DNA of 64,000 bases from Rhizobium oryzihabitans (GTDB lineage Bacteria; Pseudomonadota; Alphaproteobacteria; Rhizobiales; Rhizobiaceae): contig NZ_CP048635.1 of the NCBI RefSeq assembly GCF_010669145.1, positions 558,001 through 622,000 on the forward strand, read 5' to 3'. The notes below the pieces were generated by a model. The model ran no database searches. It was given only the letters and a program-made list of their open reading frames with translations, and had not been told where the DNA came from. Position 1 is the first letter of the stretch, and every line of letters begins with the position of its first letter. Made by a program: the position numbers and the translations under genes. This document shows, one piece after another, positions 27,397 to 37,360 of this stretch.

Positions 27397-28260
27397 TTAC
27401 TGCTGCGGCTGAGCCTGCTGTTCCTTCGTGGCTTCGTCGTAGCCCTTCTTCAGCGTCTCATCCATGATTTCGATCTTCTGGTCAGCCTTTGCCTTCTCGA
27501 TGAGGGCAACGTACTTGTCACGCATGACAAGCTGACGAACCTGCGGCTCGACCTGCTCGAAAGCCGGCGGCGGAGCGATGCGCTTGTCTTCCAGCTTGAT
27601 GACGTGGAAGCCGAACTGGGTCTTCACCGGGGCCTTGGTGTAAGCGCCCTTTTCGAGGCCGAAAGCAGCCTCTTCGAATTCCGGCACCATGCGGCCCTTG
27701 CCGAACCAGCCGAGATCGCCGCCGTCATCCTTGTTGGAATCGGTCGACTTTTCCTTGGCGAGTGCGGCGAAATCCTTGCCCGAATCAAGTTGCTTGATGA
27801 CGTCCTTGGCTTCGTCTTCGCTCGCGACCAGAATATGGGCGGCCTTGATTTCCTCTTCCTGCGGCAGGGCTGCGACTTCCTTGTCGTAGCGCGCCTTCAC
27901 TTCGTCGGCGGTAACGGCGTCAACCACATGCTTGCGGAAATAGGCATTGTGCAGCTCACGGTCCTGGATGAACTCCATGCGCTTCTTGAAATCCTCGGTC
28001 TTTTCGAGACCCTCGGCGCTGGCATTCTTCACCAGAAGCTTGACGTCGATCGCGCCGGAAAGGGCTGCGACCTTCTTCTGCTCGTCGGGAAGCTGCGCGA
28101 GCTGCGGATCGAGGTTGCTCATGGCAAGGTCGAGTTCGGACTGGTGGATTTCCAGATCGCCGACCTTGGCGACAACCTTGTCTTCCTGTGCGAAAGCCGG
28201 GAACTGGAGGCCGAGCGTGGCCACAATCACCGCAGCCGCAATTTTATTATAGCGCAACAT
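27397..28260 (-). CDS. Exported parvulin-type peptidyl-prolyl isomerase
   Basis: 287 residues. The signal peptide (MLRYNKIAAAVIVATLGLQFPAFAQ) cleaves near residue 24. A helical SurA/PrsA-like N-terminal domain is followed by a PpiC rotamase domain (about 145-235), recognised by IKAAHILV, the DGGDLGWFGKGRMVPEFE core and TQFGFHVIKLEDKR. A Gln-rich tail ends the protein. It should help fold exported proteins in the periplasm. It is divergent from secA, an arrangement widely conserved in the Rhizobiales and functionally sensible. The start was chosen at the signal peptide; an upstream frame extension has no support. Confidence 0.92.
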   Translation of the reverse strand: MLRYNKIAAAVIVATLGLQFPAFAQEDKVVAKVGDLEIHQSELDLAMSNLDPQLAQLPDEQKKVAALSGAIDVKLLVKNASAEGLEKTEDFKKRMEFIQDRELHNAYFRKHVVDAVTADEVKARYDKEVAALPQEEEIKAAHILVASEDEAKDVIKQLDSGKDFAALAKEKSTDSNKDDGGDLGWFGKGRMVPEFEEAAFGLEKGAYTKAPVKTQFGFHVIKLEDKRIAPPPAFEQVEPQVRQLVMRDKYVALIEKAKADQKIEIMDETLKKGYDEATKEQQAQPQQ

Positions 28261-28360
28261 TTTGAACCTTTCGGGGACAATGCCGGCTCCAGACATGGTT
28301 TCCGGCTCTGAAAAAACTTCCAAACACCGGATTGTGGCCATTCTGTAACGGGCAGAACCG

Positions 28361-28388
28361 TTGACATCATTTGCCCCCCTCTTATCTG
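28361..28388 (+). promoter_or_regulatory. Candidate sigma-70 promoter for secA
   Basis: TTGACA and TATCTG are separated by 16 bases, in the divergent region about 110 bases upstream of the secA start. The -35 is a perfect consensus; the -10 is moderate. Confidence 0.5.
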
Positions 28389-28501
28389 TCACGCAACCTC
28401 GCGTCCAGATACGTTGAAGGGCGAAGTCCGTCATTTGTGCTGAAATCGGCGTGACGGAGAAAAGCGCCCGGCAAAACGGAATTTCAGAAAGGGCCAGTAA
28501 G

Positions 28502-31219
28502 ATGGTCAGTCTCGGCGGAATAGCCCGCAAGTTGTTCGGTTCGGCAAATGAACGCCGCGTCCGCTCCTATAAAAGCAAGATCGCAGCCATCAATGCGCTG
28601 GAAGAGGCCACCAAGGCACTTTCCGATGAAGCGCTGGCGGCAAAGACGGTGGAGTTCCGGCAGCAGCTGGCCGACGGCAAGTCGCTGGACGACCTGCTGA
28701 TCCCGGCTTTCGCCGTCGCCCGCGAGGCGTCGCGCCGCGTTCTGCACATGCGCCCCTTCGACGTGCAGCTGACCGGCGCCATGATCCTGCATGGTGGCGC
28801 CATCGCCGAAATGAAGACAGGTGAAGGCAAGACGCTGGTGGCGACCCTTGCGGTTTACCTCAATGCGCTCGCCGGCAAGGGCGTGCATGTCGTCACCGTC
28901 AACGACTATCTCGCCAAGCGCGACGCGGCCACGATGAGCAGGCTTTATGGCTTCCTCGGGCTGACGACCGGCGTCATCGTGCATGGGCTTGATGACGACC
29001 AGCGACGCGAGGCCTATGCCTGCGACATTACCTACGCGACGAATAACGAACTCGGCTTCGATTATCTGCGCGACAACATGAAATACGACCGCGCCCAGAT
29101 GGTGCAGCGTAGCCACAATTATGCGATCGTCGACGAAGTCGACTCCATCCTCGTCGATGAGGCGCGCACGCCGCTCATCATCTCCGGCCCGCTGGACGAC
29201 CGCTCCGATCTTTACAACACGATCGACGCCTTCATTCCGCTTCTGTCCCCGGAAGACTATGAGATCGATGAAAAGCAGCGTTCGGCCAACTTCTCCGAAG
29301 ACGGCACCGAGAAGCTCGAGAACCTGCTGCGGCAGGCCGGCCTTTTGAAGGGCGAATCGCTTTACGACATCGAAAACGTCGCCATCGTTCACCACATCAA
29401 CAATGCGCTGAAGGCCCACAAGCTCTTCACCCGCGACAAGGACTACATCGTCCGCAACGACGAGATCGTCATCATCGACGAATTCACCGGCCGCATGATG
29501 CCGGGCCGCCGTTATTCCGAAGGCCAGCACCAGGCTCTGGAAGCCAAGGAAAAGGTGCAGATCCAGCCGGAAAACCAGACGCTTTCGTCCGTTACCTTCC
29601 AGAACTATTTCCGCATGTACGCAAAGCTTGCCGGCATGACCGGTACGGCATCGACGGAAGCGGAAGAATTCGGCAACATCTACGGCCTCGACGTCATCGA
29701 AGTGCCGACCAACCTGCCGATCCAGCGTATCGATGAAGATGACGAGGTCTACCGCACCGGCGAAGAGAAGTTCCTGGCGATCATCACCGAGATCAAGGCG
29801 GCGCATGAGCGTGGCCAGCCGGTTCTCGTCGGCACGACCTCGATCGAAAAATCGGAACTTCTGGCCCATATGCTGCGCCAGTCGGGCTTTACCGATTTCC
29901 AGGTTCTGAACGCCCGTTACCACGAGCAGGAAGCTTACATCGTTTCGCAGGCCGGCGTTCCCGGCGCCGTCACCATCGCCACCAACATGGCTGGCCGCGG
30001 CACGGACATCCAGCTCGGCGGCAACGTCGACATGCGCCTCGAGCGCGAGCTGGAAGGCATGGAGCCGGGTCCGGAGCGTGACGCCAAGGAAGAGGCGATC
30101 CGCGCCGAGATCAAGGTTCTGAAGGAAAAGGCGCTCGCCGCCGGCGGTCTCTACGTCATTGCCACCGAACGCCACGAAAGCCGCCGTATCGACAATCAGC
30201 TGCGCGGCCGCTCCGGCCGTCAGGGTGACCCCGGCCGTTCGAAATTCTACCTGTCGCTCCAGGACGACCTGATGCGCATCTTCGGCTCCGAGCGCATGGA
30301 CTCGATGCTGCAGAAGCTCGGCCTGAAGGAAGGCGAGGCCATCGTCCATCCCTGGATCAACAAGGCGCTGGAACGCGCCCAGAAGAAGGTCGAAGCCCGC
30401 AACTTCGAGACCCGCAAGAACCTTCTGAAATATGACGACGTGCTGAACGATCAGCGCAAGGTGATCTTCGAGCAACGCCTCGAACTGATGGAATCCGACA
30501 ATATCGGCGAAACCGCAGCCGATATGCGCCATGAAGTCATCGAAGCGCTCGTCACCAAGCATATTCCGGAAAATGCCTATGCCGAACAGTGGGATATTGC
30601 GGGCCTGAAAGCCGGTATCGAGCAGTTCCTGAACCTCAACCTGCCGGTGGAGGAATGGGCAAAGGAAGAAGGCATCGCCGAAGACGATATTCTGGAGCGT
30701 GTCACCGAGGCCGCCGATAAATACGCCGCCGAGCGGGCGGAGCGTTTCGGCCCCGAGATCATGGCCTATGTCGAACGCTCGGTCGTCCTGCAGACGATCG
30801 ACCATCTGTGGCGCGAACATATCGTCAACCTCGATCATCTGCGTTCCGTCGTCGGTTTCCGCGGTTATGCCCAGCGCGACCCGCTGCAGGAATACAAGGC
30901 GGAAGCCTTCGAGCTGTTTCAGACGCTGCTGAGCAATCTGCGCGAAGCCGTCACCGCCCAGCTGATGCGCGTTGAACTGGTGCAGCAGGAGCCGCAGCAG
31001 CCGGAACTGCCGGAAATGACCGCGCACCACCTCGATCCGGTCACGGGCGAAGACGAGATGTCGCATATTGGACAAGTCGCGCCGGTTGCTTTCGTTCCGA
31101 GTGAGGAACGTGATCCGAACAACCCCGCCACCTGGGGCCGTATCGGGCGCAACGAAATGTGCCCCTGCGGTTCGGGCAAGAAATACAAGCACTGCCACGG
31201 CGTTTACGAACAGGCGTAA
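28502..31219 (+). CDS. secA: Preprotein translocase ATPase SecA
   Basis: A 905-residue SecA of full length. It has Walker A ([13 protein letters not shown]), the DEAD-type [16 protein letters not shown], the translocase motif [14 protein letters not shown] and [13 protein letters not shown], and ends with the zinc-binding SEC-C motif [14 protein letters not shown]. It drives protein export through SecYEG. ATG at 28502 has AAAGGG upstream and gives the standard N-terminus [13 protein letters not shown]; the frame extends 17 codons further with no support. Confidence 0.98.
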   Translation: MVSLGGIARKLFGSANERRVRSYKSKIAAINALEEATKALSDEALAAKTVEFRQQLADGKSLDDLLIPAFAVAREASRRVLHMRPFDVQLTGAMILHGGAIAEMKTGEGKTLVATLAVYLNALAGKGVHVVTVNDYLAKRDAATMSRLYGFLGLTTGVIVHGLDDDQRREAYACDITYATNNELGFDYLRDNMKYDRAQMVQRSHNYAIVDEVDSILVDEARTPLIISGPLDDRSDLYNTIDAFIPLLSPEDYEIDEKQRSANFSEDGTEKLENLLRQAGLLKGESLYDIENVAIVHHINNALKAHKLFTRDKDYIVRNDEIVIIDEFTGRMMPGRRYSEGQHQALEAKEKVQIQPENQTLSSVTFQNYFRMYAKLAGMTGTASTEAEEFGNIYGLDVIEVPTNLPIQRIDEDDEVYRTGEEKFLAIITEIKAAHERGQPVLVGTTSIEKSELLAHMLRQSGFTDFQVLNARYHEQEAYIVSQAGVPGAVTIATNMAGRGTDIQLGGNVDMRLERELEGMEPGPERDAKEEAIRAEIKVLKEKALAAGGLYVIATERHESRRIDNQLRGRSGRQGDPGRSKFYLSLQDDLMRIFGSERMDSMLQKLGLKEGEAIVHPWINKALERAQKKVEARNFETRKNLLKYDDVLNDQRKVIFEQRLELMESDNIGETAADMRHEVIEALVTKHIPENAYAEQWDIAGLKAGIEQFLNLNLPVEEWAKEEGIAEDDILERVTEAADKYAAERAERFGPEIMAYVERSVVLQTIDHLWREHIVNLDHLRSVVGFRGYAQRDPLQEYKAEAFELFQTLLSNLREAVTAQLMRVELVQQEPQQPELPEMTAHHLDPVTGEDEMSHIGQVAPVAFVPSEERDPNNPATWGRIGRNEMCPCGSGKKYKHCHGVYEQA

Positions 31220-31241
31220 AAGCGCGGCAGACCTGAAATGA

Positions 31242-31275
31242 AAAATCGCCCGTAACCCGCGTTACGGGCGATTTT
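31242..31275 (+). terminator. Strong hairpin terminator after secA
   Basis: Perfect 15-bp arms AAAATCGCCCGTAAC and GTTACGGGCGATTTT with a 4-base loop, 23 bases past the secA stop and ending in a T run. Confidence 0.9.
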
Positions 31276-31354
31276 GTTTGCGCCGGATCATTGCTGTTGA
31301 CTGGCATCGGCGCTGTGCCTATGGGAGCCGGATCATCTGCTGGAAACCGCTTCC

Positions 31355-32248
31355 ATGGCCCCTCGCGATCTCGCCGCCTATATTTTTCTCGCACTTGCGT
31401 GGGGCGTGTCTTTCCTGCTGCTTCTGCATGTCGTGGCCGCCTTCGGCTGGATAGGCGCGGTCACGCTTCGCTCGCTTCTGACCGCCGTCGCTCTCTTTCT
31501 CATCGCGCTGGCGGCGCGGCGAAAGCTCAGATTTTCCGCTGGCTGGCGCGCCTTTGCAGTTGTCGGCGCAACGACGGTCGCCGGGCAACTGATCGGCCTG
31601 TCCTACGCGACGCCGCAGATCGGCACTGCAATGGCGGCCATATTGGTGGCGACCATTCCGCTTTTTTCCATGCTCATCTCGCAGATTTGGGGGCTCGAAC
31701 GGCTGACACGGCAGGGAATTGCCGGTCTCGTCATCGGCTTTGCCGGCATTGTCCTGCTTGTCGGTTTCCCCGCGGTACCCGTGACCACAGGCTTCATCAT
31801 CGGCTGCGCCGCCGCCGTCGCCGCCTGTATCTGCGCCGCCTATGGCAGCAATTATGCGAGCCTTCACCTGAAAGGAGTGGGCTCCTGGGAAATCACCATC
31901 GGCTCGTTCCTGACAGGCGGCCTGATGACCCTGCCGCTTCTTCTCGCCGTTCCGTTGCCCGGAACACCGGGTCTCGTCGATTATGGATATCTTCTCATCC
32001 AGGCGGTCGTCATGAGCGGTCTCACCTACATCACCTATTTCCGGCTTGTCTCCTCCATCGGCGCGACCAAGGCGATCAGCGTGGAGTTCGCGGTAACGGT
32101 CGTCGCGGTGCTTGTCGGCGCCCTGGTGCTCGATGAACCCCTGTCGCTTCCCCAGCTTTTTGGCGCCGGCATCATCATTCTGGGCTGCGCATTGGTGCTC
32201 GATCTCTTGCCCAAGAGAAAGGCTCCGCCCACGCCTTCCGGTGCATGA
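31355..32248 (+). CDS. EamA/DMT-superfamily transporter
   Basis: A 297-residue inner-membrane protein with ten hydrophobic segments arranged as two EamA repeats; the typical end of each repeat appears as LIGFAGIVLLVGF and AGIIILGCALVLDLL. DMT carriers mostly export amino acids, nucleotides or other small metabolites. The substrate cannot be read from sequence. It stands alone between the secA terminator and the acyltransferase gene. Confidence 0.87.
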   Translation: MAPRDLAAYIFLALAWGVSFLLLLHVVAAFGWIGAVTLRSLLTAVALFLIALAARRKLRFSAGWRAFAVVGATTVAGQLIGLSYATPQIGTAMAAILVATIPLFSMLISQIWGLERLTRQGIAGLVIGFAGIVLLVGFPAVPVTTGFIIGCAAAVAACICAAYGSNYASLHLKGVGSWEITIGSFLTGGLMTLPLLLAVPLPGTPGLVDYGYLLIQAVVMSGLTYITYFRLVSSIGATKAISVEFAVTVVAVLVGALVLDEPLSLPQLFGAGIIILGCALVLDLLPKRKAPPTPSGA

Positions 32249-32330
32249 AGGCTTTATTAGCGTTTTCGACTAATAGTCGTGCCGATCGTGACAGATCACA
32301 CGGGGATCGCGTTTTCGACGCGAGGGGAAA

Positions 32331-33533
32331 ATGCAACCGGACACTTCAGATTATGAGCACTATTGGGACCCTCTCAGGGCTCTCCTGATGCTGCTCGGCA
32401 TTCCCTATCATGCCTCCCTGCTCTATAGCCATGCCCTGCCCTGGGACATCAAGGACTTAGAGACCAGCCCGGTTCTGAGCGCGCTTGGTGCAGCACTCGT
32501 GACTTTCCGAATGCCGGCGTTTTTTCTGGTCGCCGGGTATTTCTCGATCATGGTCATCGGCAAGAAGGGCAAGATGCGCTGGCTCAGGCAGCGTTTCCTT
32601 CGGCTCGGCCTGCCCTTCATTGTCGCCGTGCTCTTGCTTGGGCCTTTGCAACTTTTCATGCTGCAATTGTCCGCTATTGCCAAAGGCGACATCACCGTCA
32701 CCCAAATGATGGAGAGCCTGCCGGATCTGCTGCAGCCGAGCGAACAATGGATCATGCATCTATGGTTCCTGCCCGCCCTCATCACCTATTCGGTTCTGCT
32801 TGCGGGCCTGCTATATCTTCTGGAACGACCACCATTGGCGGAGGCAAAAGACTGGTTTTACAGGGTGAATGGACGATATCCGCTCCTGTTTCTCACCGCT
32901 TTCTGTATCTTTCCCGTCCTCTGGGAATGGATGGTCTACGGCTCCGGCCTGCTTGCAGCAAAAAGCGAAAACGGCCTTTTTCTTATATATGAACGGGCCT
33001 CCGATCCCTATGCGCGCTACCTGCCGTTCTTCCTCATTGGAGCTCTGCTTCGGCGTGATCGAGCGCTTTTTCACCGCTTTCGACAAACGGGGATGCTGAC
33101 GGGTATCGTTGCATCAGGCTCGATCGCGACAGCGGTAACGCTGCGGCTGCAAAATCCCTTCGTAAACTCCGCGATGCTGATTCTGGCCTCGGCAATCGCA
33201 GCAGTGACGATGAGCCGATTGCTCATCGACCTCGCCTGCCGCTATTTCGACAGGCCGAGCCCGCTTGCCAGAGGAATGACGGATGCCTCCTTCACCATCT
33301 ACCTGCTTCATCACCCGCTGATCTATGCCTTCGGTACGCTTTTCATCCTCATCTCGCTGCCACCTGTCTTCGAATTCGCCATCATCGTCGTGGCGACCAC
33401 GGTAGCGGCCTATATGCTGCATCAGGCGATACGCCGCAGTCCGCTTGCCCTTTTTCTGTTCAACGGCATCCGCAAACCGCCGGTGGCAAACGATATCGGG
33501 ACACAGGTCACCGCCTCCCACACCCTTCGTTAA
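32331..33533 (+). CDS. Membrane acyltransferase of the OpgC / acyltransferase-3 type
   Basis: A 400-residue protein with about ten transmembrane helices. It has the acyltransferase-3 signature RALLMLLGIPYHASLLY near the N-terminus (an R and a catalytic-type His) and FRMPAFFLVAGYF in helix 3, with the C-terminal SFTIYLLHHPLIYAFG. Such enzymes transfer acyl groups, usually acetyl or succinyl, to periplasmic or surface glycans; OpgC acts on cyclic glucans. The ribosome site is GAGGGG. It is followed by a flippase gene 57 bases downstream, suggesting a shared glycan pathway. Confidence 0.83.
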   Translation: MQPDTSDYEHYWDPLRALLMLLGIPYHASLLYSHALPWDIKDLETSPVLSALGAALVTFRMPAFFLVAGYFSIMVIGKKGKMRWLRQRFLRLGLPFIVAVLLLGPLQLFMLQLSAIAKGDITVTQMMESLPDLLQPSEQWIMHLWFLPALITYSVLLAGLLYLLERPPLAEAKDWFYRVNGRYPLLFLTAFCIFPVLWEWMVYGSGLLAAKSENGLFLIYERASDPYARYLPFFLIGALLRRDRALFHRFRQTGMLTGIVASGSIATAVTLRLQNPFVNSAMLILASAIAAVTMSRLLIDLACRYFDRPSPLARGMTDASFTIYLLHHPLIYAFGTLFILISLPPVFEFAIIVVATTVAAYMLHQAIRRSPLALFLFNGIRKPPVANDIGTQVTASHTLR

Positions 33534-33590
33534 TGATAGAGCGCTTACAATCGGCTTGCCTACTCAACTGGAAATGATGGCGTGTGGATC

Positions 33591-35006
33591 ATGGCTATCC
33601 TCAACACGGCGGAAAAAGCCCTACCCGCAGGCCTGCGTGCGAAACTCGCGCCGCTGGGAGCGAAAATCGCTGTCATTACCTCCGGTGGAGATGACGTCTC
33701 CCGCGCCCAGCGCATGGCGCTGGTCGCCTTCGCAGTGCGTATCGTCAGCGCCGGCATCGCTTTTATCTCTCAGATCATCCTTGCCCGCCTGATGGGCGAA
33801 TTCGAATATGGCCTGTTCGCCTTCGTCTGGGTTCTGGTGATCCTGTTCGGCAATCTGTCCTGTCTCGGCTTCCACACCACCGTCATCCGCTTTTTACCCG
33901 GCTACCGTCTGGAGGAAGCCCATGACAAGATCATGGGCCTGACCTCGACCGCGCGTATCTTCGCCATGCTCTCGGCGAGCGCGCTGGCGCTGTTCGGTTT
34001 CATCTTTCTCCATTTCTTCGGCGAGCGGATCGCTGACTATTATCTCATTCCCGTTGCGCTGGCGCTTTTCACTCTGCCGATGGTGGCGCTTGGAGATGTG
34101 CTGAACGGCACCGCACGCGCCAATGGCTGGGCGATCTCCGCGCTCAGCCCCACCTATATTGTCCGTCCTGTGCTGATCCTGCTGTTCATGCTGGTGGCAA
34201 TCGGTCTCGGCGCGGAAAAGACCGCGACGACGGCGATGCTCACGGCCCTCATGGCAACCTATGTGACCACGCTTTTCCATTTCGCCTTCATGAACCGCCG
34301 GCTCAACCGGCATTTCCGCAGCGTTACCCGCAAGGTCCATTTCCGCCACTGGCTTCGGTTCGCCTTTCCCGTTTTCCTGATCGACGGCATCGGTTTTCTG
34401 ATGACCAATTCCGATGTGGTGATCGTTGGTCTCTATCTGCCGCCCGATCAGGTCGGCATCTATTTCGCCGCGGCAAAAACCATCGTGCTGATGCAATTCG
34501 TGTTTTTCTCGGTGCAGGCAGCGGCGGCGCCGCGTCTGGCCGCCCTGATTTCGGCAAATGACAGGCAGGGGCTCGCCGGTTTTGCCAGCCAGGCGGCGCG
34601 CTGGGCCTTCTGGCCGTCGCTGGCAGTCGGCAGCGTCGTGCTTCTGGCAGGCCCTTTCCTGCTGTCGCTATTCGGCCCCGGCTTCGTTCAGGGTTATGAG
34701 CTGATGTTCTTCCTGTTTGCCGGTTTTCTCGCAAAGGCGTTGATCGGCCCCGGAGAGACCCTGTTGAATATGGCCGGCAAACAAAAATTGTGCGTAGTTC
34801 TTTATATTATTATCTTTGGTTGCAATATTCTGCTCAACATGGCGCTGATTCCGGTCTATGGTCTGACAGGAGCCGCGGCGGCGGTGGCGATAGCCATGTG
34901 CATAGAAGCTGTGCTATTGCATATTGCCATTCGCCGTACACTCGGGATCGTCCTTTTTGCCTTCAACGATCCCCGGGCGGGTCAAGACACTGGGAAGGCG
35001 GTGTAA
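33591..35006 (+). CDS. MOP-superfamily lipid-linked oligosaccharide / polysaccharide flippase
   Basis: A 471-residue protein with 12 to 14 predicted membrane helices and Wzx-like features: RIVSAGIAFISQIILARLMGEFEYG, cited by its ends (RIVSAG...FEYG), near the N-terminus and VYGLTGAAAAVAIAM near the end. It could flip a lipid-linked sugar unit across the inner membrane. A GTG at 33582 in the same frame is an alternative start. The next gene starts 8 bases after its stop, so they are co-translated. No glycosyltransferase lies nearby, which is unusual for a dedicated flippase. Confidence 0.82.
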   Translation: MAILNTAEKALPAGLRAKLAPLGAKIAVITSGGDDVSRAQRMALVAFAVRIVSAGIAFISQIILARLMGEFEYGLFAFVWVLVILFGNLSCLGFHTTVIRFLPGYRLEEAHDKIMGLTSTARIFAMLSASALALFGFIFLHFFGERIADYYLIPVALALFTLPMVALGDVLNGTARANGWAISALSPTYIVRPVLILLFMLVAIGLGAEKTATTAMLTALMATYVTTLFHFAFMNRRLNRHFRSVTRKVHFRHWLRFAFPVFLIDGIGFLMTNSDVVIVGLYLPPDQVGIYFAAAKTIVLMQFVFFSVQAAAAPRLAALISANDRQGLAGFASQAARWAFWPSLAVGSVVLLAGPFLLSLFGPGFVQGYELMFFLFAGFLAKALIGPGETLLNMAGKQKLCVVLYIIIFGCNILLNMALIPVYGLTGAAAAVAIAMCIEAVLLHIAIRRTLGIVLFAFNDPRAGQDTGKAV

Positions 35007-35014
35007 CGATAAGC

Positions 35015-36286
35015 ATGTCCAGCGACCCAAAGAATCCGGATTTTCAGGACCCGCGCATTGCTGCGCTGATGGCGGCTGCGGAGCGTGACCGCCCCGTGGC
35101 GGACAGTAGCCGGCGCGTGGGACGCGAGGGCCGCGAATTCTGCATCTATCCGGGCCAGCTCGGTTACGAGATGCAGGAGGAGCTCGACTTCCTGTCCAAC
35201 CGCGTCATGGAAGCCAATGTCTTCTTCACCGGTCGGCTTCTTGCACCCGCCATGCCGCGCATCGATGACAAGTCCGTGCGCTTCGCCCTTATTCGCGACG
35301 AAAACGGTGCCAGAAGCCGCATGCGCTTTTTGATGCCCTTCACGGTGGAAAAGCCGGGCTTTTCCATCGGCCCTTCCATTATCCGCGTCTGGGCCAATCC
35401 TTTTGGCCCTCTCGGCACGCCGCTGGTCGATACCGAAGGTGCTGCGGAAACGCTCGACAATCTTTTCGATGCGCTCTCGGACCCGGCGATGCGTCTGCCA
35501 AATGTGCTCGTGCTGCCGGATGTGCGGCTTGAAGGGCCTTTCGCCAGCATGTTCAGGGCGATCGCGCTCAGCCGCAACCTGCCGCTGACGACGACCGGAA
35601 GCTATCAGCGGCCGATGCTGGAGAGCCTTCTCGACGGCGAGGCCTATCTGCGCGGCTCACTTGCGCCGCACCACATGCGGGAAATGCGCCGACAGTGGCG
35701 GCAGCTCGAAAAGCTTGGCCCCCTCACCTACACCGTTGCCCGGCAGCCGAAAGACATCCGCTACCGGATGGAGGAATTCCTGGCGCTGGAGGCGAGCGGC
35801 TGGAAGGGCCGCAAACGCACTGCACTGGTCAATGATCGTTATCGCGCAGCGTTTGCCCGCGAAGCGATCACCAATCTGGCCGAGGCGGATGCGGTGCGCA
35901 TTCACACCATCGATCTCAACGGCAGCGCCATCGCGTCCATGGTCGTCTTCATGACGGCCGGCGAGGCCTATACGTGGAAAACCGCCTTTGACGAAAACTA
36001 TGCGCAGTTTTCGCCCGGCAAGCTGCTGGTACAGAAACTGACCGGCTGGCATCTGGACGACGCCAATATCATGCGCAGCGACAGCTGTGCCGTGCCCGAT
36101 CATCCGATCATGAGCCGTTTCTGGCAGGAACGTCAGGAAATGGGCACATTGGTCGTGGGTTTGACCCAGAACAGCGACCGCGACGTGCGGCAGGTTTCCA
36201 CGCAGGTGGATATGTACCGCAATACCCGCAACCTCGCCCGCAGCCTGCGGCAGAAGATCCTGTCCTTCGGGCGCAAGGGCAATTAA
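35015..36286 (+). CDS. BioF2/CelD-like GNAT acetyltransferase
   Basis: 423 residues, cytoplasmic. The C-terminal half fits the BioF2-like Acetyltransf_6 domain: MREMRRQWRQLEKLG, FLALEASGWKGRKRTALVND, then AYTWKTAFDENYAQFSPGKL and the ending DSCAVPDHPIMSRFWQER. Such domains occur in exopolysaccharide and cellulose clusters and in FemAB-like enzymes. The N-terminal half (about 1-200) is a second region with the same overall fold. It is translationally close to the flippase gene, so the two probably serve one glycan-modifying pathway. The substrate is unknown. Confidence 0.8.
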   Translation: MSSDPKNPDFQDPRIAALMAAAERDRPVADSSRRVGREGREFCIYPGQLGYEMQEELDFLSNRVMEANVFFTGRLLAPAMPRIDDKSVRFALIRDENGARSRMRFLMPFTVEKPGFSIGPSIIRVWANPFGPLGTPLVDTEGAAETLDNLFDALSDPAMRLPNVLVLPDVRLEGPFASMFRAIALSRNLPLTTTGSYQRPMLESLLDGEAYLRGSLAPHHMREMRRQWRQLEKLGPLTYTVARQPKDIRYRMEEFLALEASGWKGRKRTALVNDRYRAAFAREAITNLAEADAVRIHTIDLNGSAIASMVVFMTAGEAYTWKTAFDENYAQFSPGKLLVQKLTGWHLDDANIMRSDSCAVPDHPIMSRFWQERQEMGTLVVGLTQNSDRDVRQVSTQVDMYRNTRNLARSLRQKILSFGRKGN

Positions 36287-36287
36287 A

Positions 36288-36316
36288 ACCGAAGGACGCG
36301 GATGACGCCCTTCGGT
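36288..36316 (+). terminator. Hairpin terminator after the GNAT gene
   Basis: Arms ACCGAAGG and CCTTCGGT with a 13-base loop, right after the stop and followed by CTTTGCT. It ends the acyltransferase-flippase-GNAT transcript. Confidence 0.7.
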
Positions 36317-36338
36317 CTTTGCTGTGGTATCAAACCTA

Positions 36339-36980
36339 TCAGCGCGAGGCTGTGCGGATCATCTTGCACAATTGCGTCAGGGCCGCATCGTAACCGCCGC
36401 CCAGAATATCAATGCAACGGCGGGCGAGCTTGATCTGCTCGGTGCGTGACATATCATTATAAGCCTGCAGCGCATTGCGCATGCCACCGGGAGAAACCGT
36501 TCCCGGATTGCCAGGATTGGATGGATTGCCCGGGTTTCCAGGATTTCCGGGGTTTCCTGAGGAGCCTGAGCCGCCGATGCCAACCCCGACGCCAAGGCCA
36601 AGACCGCTCGACCCGCCGACATTGGCACCGACATTGGCATTGATGCCGCCTGAGCCGCCAACCGAGGCATTAACACCCGCGTTGATACCACTCGATCCAC
36701 CTACGGATGCATTGACATCCGCATTGACCCCATTGCTGCCACCGACCGAAGCGTTGACATCCGCACCCAGCCCGCCGCCACTTCTGCCGCCGACATCAGC
36801 GCTTGCATTGACGCCATTGCTACCGCCAACGGAGGCATCGACACCGAGCCCACCGCTGCCATTGCCGCCGACACTGGCATTCACCCCATTCTCACCGCCG
36901 ATCCCGATATCCAGCGCGTGAGCGTTGACCGGCAGAATCAGACAGGCAGACAATAACAAATTGCGAGAAAGCGCCCTCAT
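36339..36980 (-). CDS. Exported Gly/Asn-rich repeat protein
   Basis: 213 residues. A signal peptide (MRALSRNLLLSACLILPVNAHA) precedes about 115 residues of imperfect repeats built on NASVGGSNGVNA and GANVGGSSG, alternating Gly-Ser-Asn and Val. Then comes a collagen-like NPG triplet stretch (GNPGNPGNPGNPSNPGNPG). A globular end of about 50 residues with two Cys (RRCIDILGGGYDAALTQLCKMI) closes it. The pattern suggests an extended beta or glycine-rich fibre anchored by the C-terminal domain. Function is unknown. ATG at 36980 has a perfect GGAGG site. Confidence 0.8.
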   Translation of the reverse strand: MRALSRNLLLSACLILPVNAHALDIGIGGENGVNASVGGNGSGGLGVDASVGGSNGVNASADVGGRSGGGLGADVNASVGGSNGVNADVNASVGGSSGINAGVNASVGGSGGINANVGANVGGSSGLGLGVGVGIGGSGSSGNPGNPGNPGNPSNPGNPGTVSPGGMRNALQAYNDMSRTEQIKLARRCIDILGGGYDAALTQLCKMIRTASR

Positions 36981-37240
36981 AGTTTCCTCCATATGAGTTA
37001 GGCCAATCCCGCCCCGCGTGGAAACTCCACCCGGGCATCATAATTCAATTAGCAATTGCGTATATTCTAATTTATTAGAGGTGCCTAATATTACATTACT
37101 GGCGCAACTGGAGGTGTATCGATGTGGGATGGAGGAGGCCCGCAGCACCTTCTTTCCAGGCCCCGTAAAGAGAACGAATGGCAGCCGCAAACGCGCGCAA
37201 TTAAGAAGGATAAGTCAGCTTTGGGGTTGCACGCATGGCC

Positions 37241-37269
37241 TTGACCGTGATAGACGCCGTGGAATTACC
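37241..37269 (+). promoter_or_regulatory. Candidate promoter of the tRNA-Leu gene
   Basis: TTGACC and ATTACC are separated by 17 bases and end 6 bases before the tRNA. The -35 is good and the -10 weak; position is the main support. Confidence 0.4.
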
Positions 37270-37275
37270 ACCGTT

Positions 37276-37360
37276 GCCCCAATGGCGGAATTGGTAGACG
37301 CGCCGCACTCAAAATGCGGTTCCGAAAGGAGTGCTGGTTCGATCCCGGCTTGGGGTACCA
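37276..37360 (+). tRNA. tRNA-Leu (anticodon CAA)
   Basis: An 85-base class II tRNA. The acceptor stem GCCCCAA pairs with TTGGGGT (G1-U72 as in many Leu tRNAs), and CCA is encoded at 37358-37360. The anticodon stem CCGCA/TGCGG encloses the loop CTCAAAA with CAA at 37310-37312, reading UUG codons. A long variable arm and the T arm GGTTCGATCCC are visible. Confidence 0.95.

Noticed and set aside
28484..31198. A 904-codon open frame on the strand opposite secA
   Set aside because: It mirrors a real, highly conserved gene; long antisense frames are common in GC-rich DNA and the translation has no domain.
36480..36900. Short repeats suggestive of a CRISPR array
   Set aside because: They are imperfect, in phase with codons and encode the Gly/Asn repeats of an exported protein; no regular spacers.
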